This document shows, piece by piece, positions 1 to 9,900 of a stretch of 64,000 nucleotides of DNA. The stretch spans positions 1,054,001-1,118,000 of the forward strand of contig NZ_FOAX01000001.1 in NCBI RefSeq assembly GCF_900109775.1, written 5' to 3'. The DNA is from Pseudoxanthomonas sp. GM95 (GTDB lineage: Bacteria > Pseudomonadota > Gammaproteobacteria > Xanthomonadales > Xanthomonadaceae). Below the pieces are notes generated by a model. It saw only the letters and a program-made list of their open reading frames with translations, was not told the origin of the DNA and ran no database searches. Every line of letters starts with the position of its first letter. Position 1 is the stretch's first letter. The position numbers and the translations under genes were made by a program.

Positions 1-357
1 CATCGCGCCGCGCAGGCGCTGCTGGGCGAGAACGATTTTTCCGCGTTCCGCACCGTGCACTGCCAGGCGCGGCATCCGATGCGCGAGCTGCAGTCGATCC
101 GCATCACCCGCCAGGGCGAGCAGGTCACCGTGGAAGTGCAGGCCAATGCGTTCCTGCACCACATGGTGCGCAACATCGTCGGCTCGCTGCTGATGGTGGG
201 ACGCGGCGAAAAGCCGGAAGCCTGGATCGCGCAGCTGCTCGCAGGCCGCGATCGCACCGTGGCCGGGCCAACCGCGTCGCCGCAGGGGCTGGTGTTCGTC
301 GGGCCGCTGTATCCGCCGGAATGGGGCCTGCCGGCCGAAGTGACCTTGCCCGGCTGA
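1..357 (+). CDS. truA: tRNA pseudouridine synthase A, C-terminal part (5' end outside window)
   Basis: TruA converts U38-U40 of tRNA anticodon stems to pseudouridine in the cytoplasm. The reading frame is open from base 1 and ends at the TGA before 358, so only about 118 C-terminal residues are present and the start lies outside the window. The family's C-terminal signature is visible: a FSAFR-type segment near the left edge, then [11 protein letters not shown], the conserved active-site-floor motif of TruA, and the closing [11 protein letters not shown]. The catalytic Asp region is upstream and not seen. Being followed by trpF is the gene order I know from Xanthomonas. Identity is secure; function is from the family. 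Confidence 0.93.
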   Translation, partial: HRAAQALLGENDFSAFRTVHCQARHPMRELQSIRITRQGEQVTVEVQANAFLHHMVRNIVGSLLMVGRGEKPEAWIAQLLAGRDRTVAGPTASPQGLVFVGPLYPPEWGLPAEVTLPG

Positions 358-427
358 GCGCGGGCCTGCGTGCGGAAAGCGGTGTTGCAGGGGCGCGCCG
401 CGGCAGGCGCTTAGACTGGGCGCTTCG

Positions 428-1066
428 ATGTCGAGCAAGGCCGCCATGCATACCCGGATCAAATTCTGCGGCATGACCCGCCCCCAGGACGTACGCCTGG
501 CGGTGGAGCTGGGCGTGGACTACATCGGCCTGATCTTCGCGCGCAGCCCGCGCCAGCTCACCATCGAAGCGGCGCGCGACCTGCGCGCGCTCATTCCCGA
601 CACCATCGGCGCGGTCGCGCTGGTGATGGATCAACCGACCGACGAAATCGCTGCGATCGCCGCGCAGGTGCAGCCGGACCTGCTGCAGTTCCACGGCGGC
701 GAGGACGACGCGTTCTGCGCGGGCTTTGGTTTGCCGTTCCTCAAGGCACTGCCGATGGGCGGCGCGCTCAGTGCCGAGGCGGCGATGGCGGCATTCCCGT
801 CGGCCTGGGGCTTCGTGCTGGACAGTCATGTGCCGGGCGGGGCAGGCGGCAGCGGCAAGAGCTTCGACTGGGCGCGCTATCCGCGAGACGTGGCAAAGCC
901 CTGCATGCTGGCCGGCGGCCTGACTGCGGCGACCGTGGGCGCGGCGGTGACGGCCGCGCGCCCGTGGGGCGTGGATGTCTCCAGCGGCGTCGAGTCGGCG
1001 CCGGGGGAAAAGGACCACCACGCGATGCGCCAGTTCGTCGCGGCTGTGCGCGCCGCCGATGGCTGA
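428..1066 (+). CDS. trpF: Phosphoribosylanthranilate isomerase
   Basis: TrpF catalyses the Amadori isomerisation of N-(5-phosphoribosyl)anthranilate to CdRP, the third step of tryptophan synthesis. It is a cytosolic TIM barrel of about 212 residues, the usual length. The N-terminal strand carries the catalytic cysteine in RIKFCGMT. A conserved LLQFHG and the later LDSH and DVSSGVE (phosphate-binding end) are all in order. ATG at 428 gives an N-terminal extension like that of xanthomonad TrpF. ATG at 446 is an alternative with an AAGG five bases upstream. A TAGACT (412-417) could be a -10 element. The gene overlaps the next one by 8 bases, so they are probably co-transcribed. trpBA lie about 14 kb downstream rather than next to it. 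Confidence 0.95.
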   Translation: MSSKAAMHTRIKFCGMTRPQDVRLAVELGVDYIGLIFARSPRQLTIEAARDLRALIPDTIGAVALVMDQPTDEIAAIAAQVQPDLLQFHGGEDDAFCAGFGLPFLKALPMGGALSAEAAMAAFPSAWGFVLDSHVPGGAGGSGKSFDWARYPRDVAKPCMLAGGLTAATVGAAVTAARPWGVDVSSGVESAPGEKDHHAMRQFVAAVRAADG

Positions 1067-2096
1067 GCAGCTGCCGGTCATCGACCTGGCCGCGCTGGCG
1101 CCGGGTGCGCCGGGGCGCGAAATGGCCCTGATCGCCTTGCGCGAGGCGGCGCATCGTTATGGCTTCTTCCAGCTCACTGGCCACGGCGTGCCAGCAGCCT
1201 GCGATATCGCGCTTCGTGCACAAGCCGAAGCTTTGTTCGCACTGCCGGAGGACGAAAAGCGCGCCATCGCGATGCTGCACTCGCCGCAGTTCCGCGGCTA
1301 TACGCAGATGGGCGCCGAACTGACCCGCGGCCGCGCCGACTGGCGTGAACAGATCGACTTCGGCCGCGAGGAACCTGCGCGTCCACTTTCAAGAAAGGAC
1401 GCGCCCGCGCTGCGCCTGCACGGCCCCAACCAATGGCCGGCCGCGCTGCCGGGCTTTCGTCCCGCGGTGGAAGCGTGGCAGCAGGCGATGGAATATCTGC
1501 TTCTACGCGTGCTGCGGGCCTGCGTCGCCTCGCTCGGCCAGCCGCGCGAGGCCTTGCAGCCGCTGTACGGCGAACGTCCGTGGTGGACGATGAAGCTGAT
1601 TCGCTATCCCGCCCAGGCCAGCGAAGGCCAAGGCGTCGGCGCACACAAGGATGGCGAACTACTCTCGCTGATCGCGCAGGATGCGGTCGGCGGCCTGCAG
1701 GTCGAAGCCGCCGACGGCACCTGGATCGATGCCCAACCCACGCCAGGCTGCTACGTGGTCAACATCGGCGAGCAGCTGGAGCTGGCCTCCGACGGCTACT
1801 TCAAGGCGGCCGTGCATCGCGTGCGCAGCCCGGCCAGCGGCCAGGCGCGGCTGTCGGCAGCGTTCTTCCTCGGCGCGCGGCTGGACAGCCGCATTCCCGC
1901 GCTCACCTTGCCGCCGGCATTGGCGGCGCAGGCCCGCGGCTATACCCGCGATCCGGGCAATCCGCTGCTACACGATGTCGGCGCCAATACCTTGAAGGGC
2001 CGGCTGCGCTCGCATCCGGACGTGGCCCGCGTGCATCACGCCGATCTGCTCGATGGCGCATCGTCGATGCCGTCACGGACTGCCACGCCGCGTTGA
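1059..2096 (+). CDS. Isopenicillin-N-synthase-like 2-oxoglutarate/Fe(II) dioxygenase
   Basis: This 345-residue protein belongs to the non-haem iron dioxygenases that couple 2-oxoglutarate decarboxylation to substrate oxidation. The N-terminal DIOX_N part is visible (PVIDLAAL, then RYGFFQLTGHGVP). The iron ligands are the HKD of GVGAHKD (HxD) and the later His of AAVHRV. The RLS that follows fits the RxS 2-oxoglutarate-binding pair. The open frame begins earlier, but ATG 1059 matches the family N-terminus and overlaps the trpF stop by 8 bases. The substrate cannot be told from sequence. A second, different member of the family is encoded at 20083. Confidence 0.85.
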   Translation: MAEQLPVIDLAALAPGAPGREMALIALREAAHRYGFFQLTGHGVPAACDIALRAQAEALFALPEDEKRAIAMLHSPQFRGYTQMGAELTRGRADWREQIDFGREEPARPLSRKDAPALRLHGPNQWPAALPGFRPAVEAWQQAMEYLLLRVLRACVASLGQPREALQPLYGERPWWTMKLIRYPAQASEGQGVGAHKDGELLSLIAQDAVGGLQVEAADGTWIDAQPTPGCYVVNIGEQLELASDGYFKAAVHRVRSPASGQARLSAAFFLGARLDSRIPALTLPPALAAQARGYTRDPGNPLLHDVGANTLKGRLRSHPDVARVHHADLLDGASSMPSRTATPR

Positions 2097-2148
2097 TCGC
2101 TTTCGCGCGACACTGCGCAGGTGTCGCCCCTACACGGAGTTCCGACGC

Positions 2149-3900
2149 ATGTCGCTGATGCGTGTCTACCTACGCGTGCTGCAGTTGCTGGCGCCCGAGA
2201 AGCGGCTTGCGCTGACCCTGGTGCTGGCCAACCTGGTGCTGTCCGGCGTGGCCTTCCTGGAGCCGGTGCTGTTCGGCAAGGTGATCGATGCGCTGGCCGC
2301 GCAGGGCAAGGGCGGCAGCGCCTGGCATTACATCGGCCTGTGGACCTGCGTGGGCTTCGGCGGGATCGTGGCCAGCGTGTTCGTTTCCTTGTTCGCCGAT
2401 CGGTTGGCGCACCGACGCCGGCTGGCGGTGGTGGCGCAGTTCTTCGAACACGCGGTCGGCCTGCCGCTGTCCTATCACGGCCAGCACCACACCGGCCGGC
2501 TGCTGCGGATCATGCACACCGGCAGCAACAACCTGTTTGGCCTGTGGCTTGGATTCTTCCGCGACCACCTGACCACGCTGCTGTCGATCCTGCTGGTGAT
2601 CCCGTGGGCGATGTCCATCAACTGGAAGCTCGGCCTGCTGATGGTCGGGCTGATGGCGACCTTCGCCATCTTCAATGCCATCGCGATGCGCCGCACCCAC
2701 GCCGCGCAGCGACAGGTGGAGCAGCTGCACAGCGCGATTTCCGAGCGGGCGGGCGATGTGTTCGGCAACGTGCCGGTGGTGCAGGTCTACACGCGCCTGC
2801 AGGCGGAAGTTGAGGCGATCCGCGACATGGCCCGGCGCGTGCTGGATGCGCAGTACCCGGTCCTGCGCGGCTGGGCCTGGCTGTCGGTGGCCAACCGCGC
2901 GGCCTCGACGCTGACCATCGTGGCGATCTTCGCGCTGGGCGCGCAGCTCAACGCCAATGGCGAGGTGACGGTCGGCGGGATCGTCACTTTCGTCAATTTC
3001 GCGCTGTTGCAGATCGGCCGGCTGGAGGCCTTTGCCGGATTCATCTCCGGGCTGTTTTTCCAGACCCCGTCGCTGGCGGATTTCTTCGCCGTGCTCGATA
3101 CCGAAGCCACCGTCAAGGAAGACCCCAAGGCGCCGTCATTGCCCGCCGCGATCCGCGGCGAAGTGCGCTTCGACGGCGTGTCCTTCGGCTACGACGCCTC
3201 GCACCCGGCGCTGCGGCAGCTGGATTTCGTCGCCGCGGCCGGCAGCACGGTGGCGCTGGTCGGGCCGACCGGCGCGGGAAAATCGACCGCGCTGAGCCTG
3301 CTATATCGCGCCTACGACCCGGATCGCGGCCGCGTCACCATCGACGGCATCGATATCCGCAGCGTCAACCTCACTTCGCTGCGCCAGCACATCGCGGTGG
3401 TGTTCCAGGACCCGGGCCTGCTGTACCGCTCGGTGGCCGACAACCTGCGCGTGGGCAAGCCCGACGCCAGCGAAATCGAGATGGAGGAGGCCGCGCGCGC
3501 GGCCGAGGCGCATCACTTCGTGGTGGTCAAGCCGGAAGGCTATTCGACGCTGGTGGCCGAACGCGGCACCTCGCTCTCCGGCGGCGAGCGCCAGCGCCTG
3601 TCGATCGCCCGGGCGATGCTGAAGGACGCCCCGATCCTGATCCTGGACGAAGCCACCAGCGCACTGGACAACGCCACCGAGGCGCGCATCCAGCGCGCCC
3701 TCAACCGGCTCACCCAGGGCCGCACCACCTTCGTCATCGCCCATCGCCTGAGCACGGTGCGCAACGCCGACCTGATCCTGGTCATGCAGGACGGGCAGGT
3801 GGTCGAGCAGGGCCGCTTCGACGATCTGGTGGCCCAGGGCGGCCTGTTCGCGCGGCTGGCGGCGGGCGGCGAGTTCGTGGCCGACGCGGAAGAGGGCTGA
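2149..3900 (+). CDS. ndvA: Glucan ABC exporter, fused permease/ATPase (NdvA/ChvA-like)
   Basis: A half-transporter of 583 residues, close to the 585 or so of Rhizobium NdvA, which moves cyclic beta-1,2-glucan to the periplasm. The first 310 residues are the six-helix exporter domain. The ATPase domain has Walker A GPTGAGKST at about 372-380, signature LSGGE at 476-480, and Walker B ILILD followed by catalytic Glu at about 496-501, ending with the H-loop AHRLS. It should work as a homodimer in the inner membrane. I chose ATG 2149, 52 bases after the preceding gene; the frame is open upstream but is not exporter-like. No glucan synthase (ndvB) is in the window, so the substrate is inferred from similarity only. 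The generic multidrug/lipid exporter family is the alternative. Confidence 0.8.
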   Translation: MSLMRVYLRVLQLLAPEKRLALTLVLANLVLSGVAFLEPVLFGKVIDALAAQGKGGSAWHYIGLWTCVGFGGIVASVFVSLFADRLAHRRRLAVVAQFFEHAVGLPLSYHGQHHTGRLLRIMHTGSNNLFGLWLGFFRDHLTTLLSILLVIPWAMSINWKLGLLMVGLMATFAIFNAIAMRRTHAAQRQVEQLHSAISERAGDVFGNVPVVQVYTRLQAEVEAIRDMARRVLDAQYPVLRGWAWLSVANRAASTLTIVAIFALGAQLNANGEVTVGGIVTFVNFALLQIGRLEAFAGFISGLFFQTPSLADFFAVLDTEATVKEDPKAPSLPAAIRGEVRFDGVSFGYDASHPALRQLDFVAAAGSTVALVGPTGAGKSTALSLLYRAYDPDRGRVTIDGIDIRSVNLTSLRQHIAVVFQDPGLLYRSVADNLRVGKPDASEIEMEEAARAAEAHHFVVVKPEGYSTLVAERGTSLSGGERQRLSIARAMLKDAPILILDEATSALDNATEARIQRALNRLTQGRTTFVIAHRLSTVRNADLILVMQDGQVVEQGRFDDLVAQGGLFARLAAGGEFVADAEEG

Positions 3901-4127
3901 GGGCCGCGCCGGGGATCGCCGCAGGGCGGTTTCCGGCCAAACACTGGGGCAAGACCGGAATGTCAGGCGCGAAAGCGTGCGCCTCGCGGCTTCCCACGCG
4001 GCGCCACAAGCTGGAATAATCGGGCAAACGTGTCGCGCCATGGAGGCGCACCGGCGCAAGCCGTAGGGGAAGGCACGAGGAACTGTGCAAGGGCCACGGC
4101 CAGCGCAGGCAAGGAGAGCCGTAAGGA

Positions 4128-4802
4128 ATGCTGGAGTTTCTGTCCGTCGCGTTGCACTGGCCCACGCTGCCGTACAGCATCGTGCTGGGCTTTTCCGTGG
4201 CGTACTGGCTGCTGGCCGCCACGGGCATCGTCGATGCCGATGGCCTGCACGGCGGCGACGGCTTCCACCACGGCGAGCTGCATCACGGCGGCGATGCGCA
4301 TGGCATCTCGGGCATGTTCGCCCGGCTGGGCCTGGGCGGCGCGCCGGTGATGCTGGTGGTGGCGCTGGTGGCCTTCTTCGGCTGGACCGTCACGTATTTC
4401 GGGCATCTCCTCTTTTTGCAGAACGTCGCCGCGCCGGTGCGCTGGGGCTTGGGCAGCGTGCTGGCCGCCGTGGCGCTGGTGCCGGGCGTGATCGTCAGCG
4501 CGGTGGTGCTGCGGCCGATCCGCCGCCTGCTGCTGAAACTGCGCCCGGTCGAACAGGCCTCGATTCTGGGCCGCGCCGGCGTGATCGCCTCGCCGCATGC
4601 CGATACCACTACCGGGCGCGCCACCGTCGACGATGGCGGCGCCGGCCTGATCCTGCAGGTGCGCACCGCGCCCGGCACCACGCTCATTCGCGGCGACCGT
4701 GTCCTGCTGGTCGATTACGACGCCGCGCTCAACCTTTACCACGTCATCCGCGAACAGGAAGCGCTGCTGCCCGCCGCGCCAGGTCCGCGTCTTTTGCCCT
4801 AA
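4128..4802 (+). CDS. yqiJ: YqiJ-like membrane protein with C-terminal OB/NfeD-type domain
   Basis: This 224-residue inner-membrane protein resembles E. coli YqiJ, the usual partner of flotillin YqiK. Three hydrophobic helices are visible at about residues 14-34, 70-95 and 105-127. A soluble C-terminal domain (about 140-224) contains LGRAGVI and GDRVLLVDYD, the small beta-barrel style of NfeD/YqiJ proteins. A short His/Gly-rich loop lies between helices 1 and 2. AAGGAG at 4110-4115 precedes the ATG, and the flotillin gene starts 13 bases after the stop, so the two are almost certainly one transcription unit. NfeD-like proteins are thought to stabilise or localise flotillins; the exact role is unknown. 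Confidence 0.85.
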   Translation: MLEFLSVALHWPTLPYSIVLGFSVAYWLLAATGIVDADGLHGGDGFHHGELHHGGDAHGISGMFARLGLGGAPVMLVVALVAFFGWTVTYFGHLLFLQNVAAPVRWGLGSVLAAVALVPGVIVSAVVLRPIRRLLLKLRPVEQASILGRAGVIASPHADTTTGRATVDDGGAGLILQVRTAPGTTLIRGDRVLLVDYDAALNLYHVIREQEALLPAAPGPRLLP

Positions 4803-4815
4803 GGAGAAGTGCCCG

Positions 4816-6825
4816 ATGAGTTTCGCCACCCTTGCGCCGTTCGTGATTGGAGTCGGCATCCTGCTGGTGCTGATGCTGGGCGTGGCCGGCCTGTTCAAGG
4901 CTTTCTATCGCAAGGTCGACCAGGGCGTGGCCCTGATCGTCAACGACATGAGCGCCACGCCGAAGGTGCACTTCACCGGTGCGTTGATCATCCCGGTGCT
5001 GTACCGCGCCGAGCAGATGCAGATCAGCCTGATCACCCTGCAGGTGGACCGCCGCGGCAAGGAGGGCCTGATCTGCAAGGACAACATGCGCGCTGACATC
5101 GCCGTGGCGTTCTACCTGCGCGTCAACGAAACCCAGGCCGACGTGCTGCGTGTGGCCAAGGCCATCGGTGCCGACCGCGCCTCAGACAAGGATGCGGTGG
5201 ACGAGCTGTTCAACGCCAAATTCTCCGAAGCGCTCAAGACCGTCGGCAAGAAGTTCGACTTCACCGAGCTGTTCGAGAAGCGCCAGGAATTCCGCGACGA
5301 GATCGTGTCGGTGATCGGCAATGACCTCAACGGCTATGCGCTGGAAGACGTGGCGATCGATTACCTGGAGCAGACGCCCAAGTCGGTGCTTGATCCGTAC
5401 AACATCCTGGACGCCGAGGGCATCCGCAAGATCACCCAGCTCACCGCCGCCCAGAACGTGGTGACCAACGAGCTGGAGCAGAACGCCAAGCTGGCCATCA
5501 CCAAGAAGAACGTCGAGGCGCGCGAGGCGCTGCTGGCGCTGGAACGCCAGCAGGCCGAGGCCGAGGCCCGCCAGAAGCGCGAGGTGGAAACCATCCGTGC
5601 CCGCGAGGAGGCCGAAACCCTCAAGGTGCAGGAAGAGCAGCGCCAGCTGGCCGAGAACGCGCGCATCGAGGCACAGGAGCTGATCGACATCCGCGAGCAG
5701 AACCGCCTGCGCGAGGTCGAGGTCGCCGAGCAGAACCGCCAGCGCGCCGTGGCCATCGAAGCCGAGCGCGTGGCGCGCGCCAAGGCGCTGGAGCAGGTCA
5801 CCACCGATCGCGAGGTCCAGTTGCAGGGTGTGGAGCGCGACAAGGTGGTGGAGAACGGCAAGATGGACGTGGCCAACATCACCCGCGAACGCATCGCCAT
5901 CGACAAGACCGTGGCCCAGGAAGAGGAGCGCATCAAGGAAGTGCGCGAGGTCTCCGAGGCCGACCGCCAGAAGCAGATCACCATCCTCGATGCCGAGGCC
6001 AAGGCGCAGGAAGCGATGGTCCGCCAGGTCAAGGATGCGCAGGCGCGCGAGACCTCGGCCAAGCACCGCGCGGTCGAACTGACCACGCTGGCCCAGGCCG
6101 AGTTCGAGGCTGCCGGCCGCCAGGCCGAGGCCAAGAAAGTGTTGGCCGAAGGCATCCGCGCGGAAAAGGCCGCGCCCGGCCTGGCCGACGCGCAGGTCAA
6201 GGAAGCGTCCGCGCTGGCGATCGAAAAGGTCGGCGTGGCCGAAGCCCGCGTGATCGAGGCCAAGGCCGACGCCAGCCTCAAGCAGGGCAGCAACGACGCC
6301 CGTGTGCTGGCCGAGACCCTGCAGGCCAAGGCCCAGGGCGAGGAACAGATGGGCAAGGCCAAGGCCAGCGCCGCCGAGTCGATCGGCCTGGCCGAGGCGA
6401 CGGTGGTGGAGAAGAAGCTGTTCGCCGAGGCGCAGGGCCTGACCCAGAAGTTCGAGGCGATCGGCTCGCTCAGCGACACCGCGCGCGGCCACGAGGAGTT
6501 CCGCATGATGCTGGACACCAACCTGACCCAGGCGCTGGCCTCGATCGAAGCGGGCAAGGAAGTGTCCAAGGAAAACGCCGAGGTCATCGCCACCGCGCTG
6601 CGCAACGCCGACATCGACCTGGTCGGCGGCGACGGCGGCATGTTCGACAACCTGATCAAGGCCGTGTCGCTGGGCAAGTCGATCGAAGGCCTGGCCGACA
6701 AGAGCCCGATCGTGCAGGACCTGATGCAGCGCTACCTGGGCGTGAACCGCAGCGAGCCCAGGGCGCGTCAGCTCACCGATGGCAGCACCAACGGCGCGGG
6801 CCTGCCGGCGACCGGCGAGGTCTGA
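4816..6825 (+). CDS. yqiK: Flotillin family protein (YqiK-like)
   Basis: Flotillins scaffold membrane microdomains and affect the assembly of membrane complexes. The protein is 669 residues: one N-terminal transmembrane helix (about 5-29), an SPFH/Band-7 domain (about 35-210, including VDQGVALIVND and the DLNGYALEDVAIDYLEQT stretch), then a very long Ala/Glu/Arg-rich coiled coil (about 215-560), and a short C-terminal region. AAGGAGA at 4801-4807 is a strong ribosome binding site for ATG 4816; the earlier in-frame start lies inside yqiJ and was discarded. It sits second in the five-gene operon ending with telA, which suggests it anchors the ATPase/TelA partners at the membrane (inference). 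Confidence 0.9.
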   Translation: MSFATLAPFVIGVGILLVLMLGVAGLFKAFYRKVDQGVALIVNDMSATPKVHFTGALIIPVLYRAEQMQISLITLQVDRRGKEGLICKDNMRADIAVAFYLRVNETQADVLRVAKAIGADRASDKDAVDELFNAKFSEALKTVGKKFDFTELFEKRQEFRDEIVSVIGNDLNGYALEDVAIDYLEQTPKSVLDPYNILDAEGIRKITQLTAAQNVVTNELEQNAKLAITKKNVEAREALLALERQQAEAEARQKREVETIRAREEAETLKVQEEQRQLAENARIEAQELIDIREQNRLREVEVAEQNRQRAVAIEAERVARAKALEQVTTDREVQLQGVERDKVVENGKMDVANITRERIAIDKTVAQEEERIKEVREVSEADRQKQITILDAEAKAQEAMVRQVKDAQARETSAKHRAVELTTLAQAEFEAAGRQAEAKKVLAEGIRAEKAAPGLADAQVKEASALAIEKVGVAEARVIEAKADASLKQGSNDARVLAETLQAKAQGEEQMGKAKASAAESIGLAEATVVEKKLFAEAQGLTQKFEAIGSLSDTARGHEEFRMMLDTNLTQALASIEAGKEVSKENAEVIATALRNADIDLVGGDGGMFDNLIKAVSLGKSIEGLADKSPIVQDLMQRYLGVNRSEPRARQLTDGSTNGAGLPATGEV

Positions 6826-6927
6826 GCCTGTCCAAGGCTGCGCGCTGAGTTGCCCGCGGCCTGATTGCCCGCCGTCCCGCGCTTGGCTGGGGCGGCGGTT
6901 CCGCCCGCCGGAAGGAAGTGCCGCACG

Positions 6928-9900
6928 ATGTCCGATTCCGTAACCCATTCCGATCCCGCGCCCGAAGCCGGCGCCCAGGGCCAGGTCGACCAGGCCGTGG
7001 CCCGCGGTGGCGCCTATGAGGTGCTGCGCCGGCGCCTGACCGAACAGGGCGAACGCCTGCGCAGCGTGGTCGATGGCCTCAACCGCCAGCGCCTGGCCGA
7101 ATTCGGCGACAGCCGGCTTGAAGTCACCGGCCGATTCCGGATCCGCACCGAGAACAACTGCGTCGGCCGCGACGTGGTCCAGGTCGGCGCGGACATGCTG
7201 CTGTTCGGCTACAACGTCTTCATCGGGCTCAAGACCCAGACCCGGATCGAGGACGTGTTCGGCCTGTACCGGCTGGTGCAGGGCGGCGAGGGCTACGACG
7301 TGGTGCCGCTGGAGCTGAAGGACAGCTTCCTGGGGCAATCGGGCTTCGTCCACGACTTCACCGAGCTCTACGCCTATTACAAGCACGCGCGCCTGCTGCA
7401 GCTGATCGTGGTTGGCGGCAAGCTGCTGGCAGCCTTCCAGATCGGCGAGCGCAGCACCGACGTGCGCGTGTTCCGCTGGTCGATCGATGCGGCGGGCGCA
7501 CTGACCTACCTGGATGCACGCGGCGAGCGCGATATCGCGCTGCCGCCGCCGTTCGATTTCGAATGGACCCGCGCCACGCGCGAGATGGCCGTCAGCGGCC
7601 GTCATTCGCATCTCAACATCCTCGATACGCTGTTCGTCGAGACCATCGGCGGCGACCTGACGATCAAGGTCGAGAACAATACCGAGACCGGCAAGGGCAT
7701 CTACAGCGAGCCGGTGGAGGACAGCACCCAGTCGCTGGACGACGCGCAGTTCGATTTCGCCAAGGTCGGCACGCTGATCCTGCTCAAGGTGCTGCCGTAT
7801 CGCGAGAGCACCTGGCGCGGGCTGATCTACAACACGCTCACCGGCCACATCGTGCGTAACGATGCAATCGTGCAGGCCTGCGTCCAGCTGCCCGAAGACC
7901 ACGGCATCATTTTCCCCGGCGGCTATTACCTGCAGGGCGGCGAGCATAAGGCCTTCGATGCCGGCATGGCGGGGATGCAGTTCAAGCGCGCGATCCGATC
8001 GCCTAACGGCGAGGACGTGCTCTACATCTTCTACGAGCGCGAAGGCGGCAAGTCGGCGCTGTTCGTCTACAACACCATCCAGCGGGCGCTGCAGAACCCG
8101 GTGTTCGGCCACGGCTACGCGTTGCTGCAGGACGGGCGCATGGTGCTGTTCCATGCTGAAGGCAACGAGCCGACCCGCATCCATCCGATGCAGGTCTGGC
8201 AGACCCCGTTCACCAGCGATGAGTTCGCCGCCAACCGGCCGGCCAGCGACAGCTTCATGGGCCGGATCGGCAACGCCGAACTGGTGCGCGGCATCTCCAA
8301 CCTGCTGGGCCTGAGCCGCGAGATCGAGGGCGATGATGTCTCGGTGCAGCGTTATCAGCGTTTGGTCGGCGATGCGCGACGGCTGTTCGATGCGCACCAC
8401 TGGCTGGACGATGCGCACTGCGATGGCGCGGCTACGCTGCTGCGCGAGATCACCGCCACCGGTGAGTCGGTGTTGGACGAATACGAGAAGGTCCAGGCCA
8501 TCCGCCAGCAGTCCGACCAGGCGATGGTCGAGGCGACCGCCGCGCACAAGGCGCTGCTGAACCGGCTGCAGCCGGAGAACTGGACGCAGGTGCAGGCCTT
8601 CGTCGAAGCGCTCAACGCAATCAGCGCGCAGCGCGGGCAGCTGCTGACGATCCGCGACTATCGCTACATCGACACCGCGGCCATCGATGCGATGGCGCAG
8701 GCATTGCAGCTGGCGCATGAGCGCGTCGGCGCGGCCACCGGCGTGTTTCTGGCTGGCGACACCGCGCTGGCGCCGTTCAACGCGCGCCTGGACGAACTCG
8801 ACGCGGGCGTCAAAGCGGCGACCAGTGCACGCCAGCTGGCCGAACAGCTACAGGCCATGCAGGCGATGTCGGCCGACCTGGACATGCTGTCCGAGCTGAT
8901 GGCCGGCCTGAAGGTCGACGACGCCACCCAGCGCACGCGCGTGGTCGAGGCAATTTCCGGCATCTACGCACGCCTGAACCAGGCACGGGCGCGCGCCGAA
9001 CAGCAGCGCAAGTCGCTGGGCTCGGCCGAAGCGGTCGCGCAGTTCGGCGCGCAGTTCGCGTTGTTCAGCCAGGCCATTACCAGTGCGCTATCGCTGGCGA
9101 CCGATCCGGAGCGCGCCGACGAGCAGCTCTCGCGCCTGATGGTGCAGCTGGAAGAACTGGAGAGCCAGTTCGGCGAACACGAGCAGTTCCTGGGCGACAT
9201 CCTGGCCAAGCGCGAGGAACTGGTCGAAGCCTTCGAAACCCACAAGCAGGCGCTGCTCGACGACCGCCAGCGCAAGGCGCAGTCGGTGCTGGATGCGGCC
9301 AACCGTATCCTCGACGGCCTGGGCCGGCGTACCGAGCGCTTCACCTCGCCTGACGAACTCAACGCGTTCTTCGCCGGCGACCCACTGATCCTCAAGCTGC
9401 GCGAACTGGCCGAGCGCCTGCGCGGCTACCGTGACAGCGTCAAGGCCGACGACATCGAGGCGCGGCTCAAGGGCACGCGCGACCAGGCCGTGCGTGCGCT
9501 GCGCGATCGCAGTGATCTGTTCGAAGCCGACGGCAACGTGGTCAAGCTGGGGCCGCGGCATCGCTTCAGCGTCAACACCCAGCCGCTGGACCTGACCATC
9601 CTGCCGCGTGGCGATACGCTCGCCCTGCACCTGACCGGCACCGATTTCCTCGAACCCATCCACGATGCCGAGCTGGCCGAACTGCAGCCGTACTGGCAGG
9701 TTGCGCTGGATTCGGAATCGCCGGTGCTGTATCGCGGCGAATACCTGGCCGGGTGCATCCTGCAGTCGGCCATCCGCGGCGGAGATGGGCTGGACCTGGC
9801 CTCGCTGCAGCACCAGGCCGCCGAGCCCGAGGCGCTGGCCAAGGTGGTGCGCGACTTCGCCGCGCCGCGTTATCGCGAAGGCTACGAGCGCGGCATCCAT

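Noticed and set aside
5182-8718. Long antisense open frame of 1178 codons over the flotillin and AAA genes
   Set aside because: It mirrors the codon bias of strong sense genes in GC-rich DNA and reads as low-complexity Leu/Gly/His/Arg protein with no motif.
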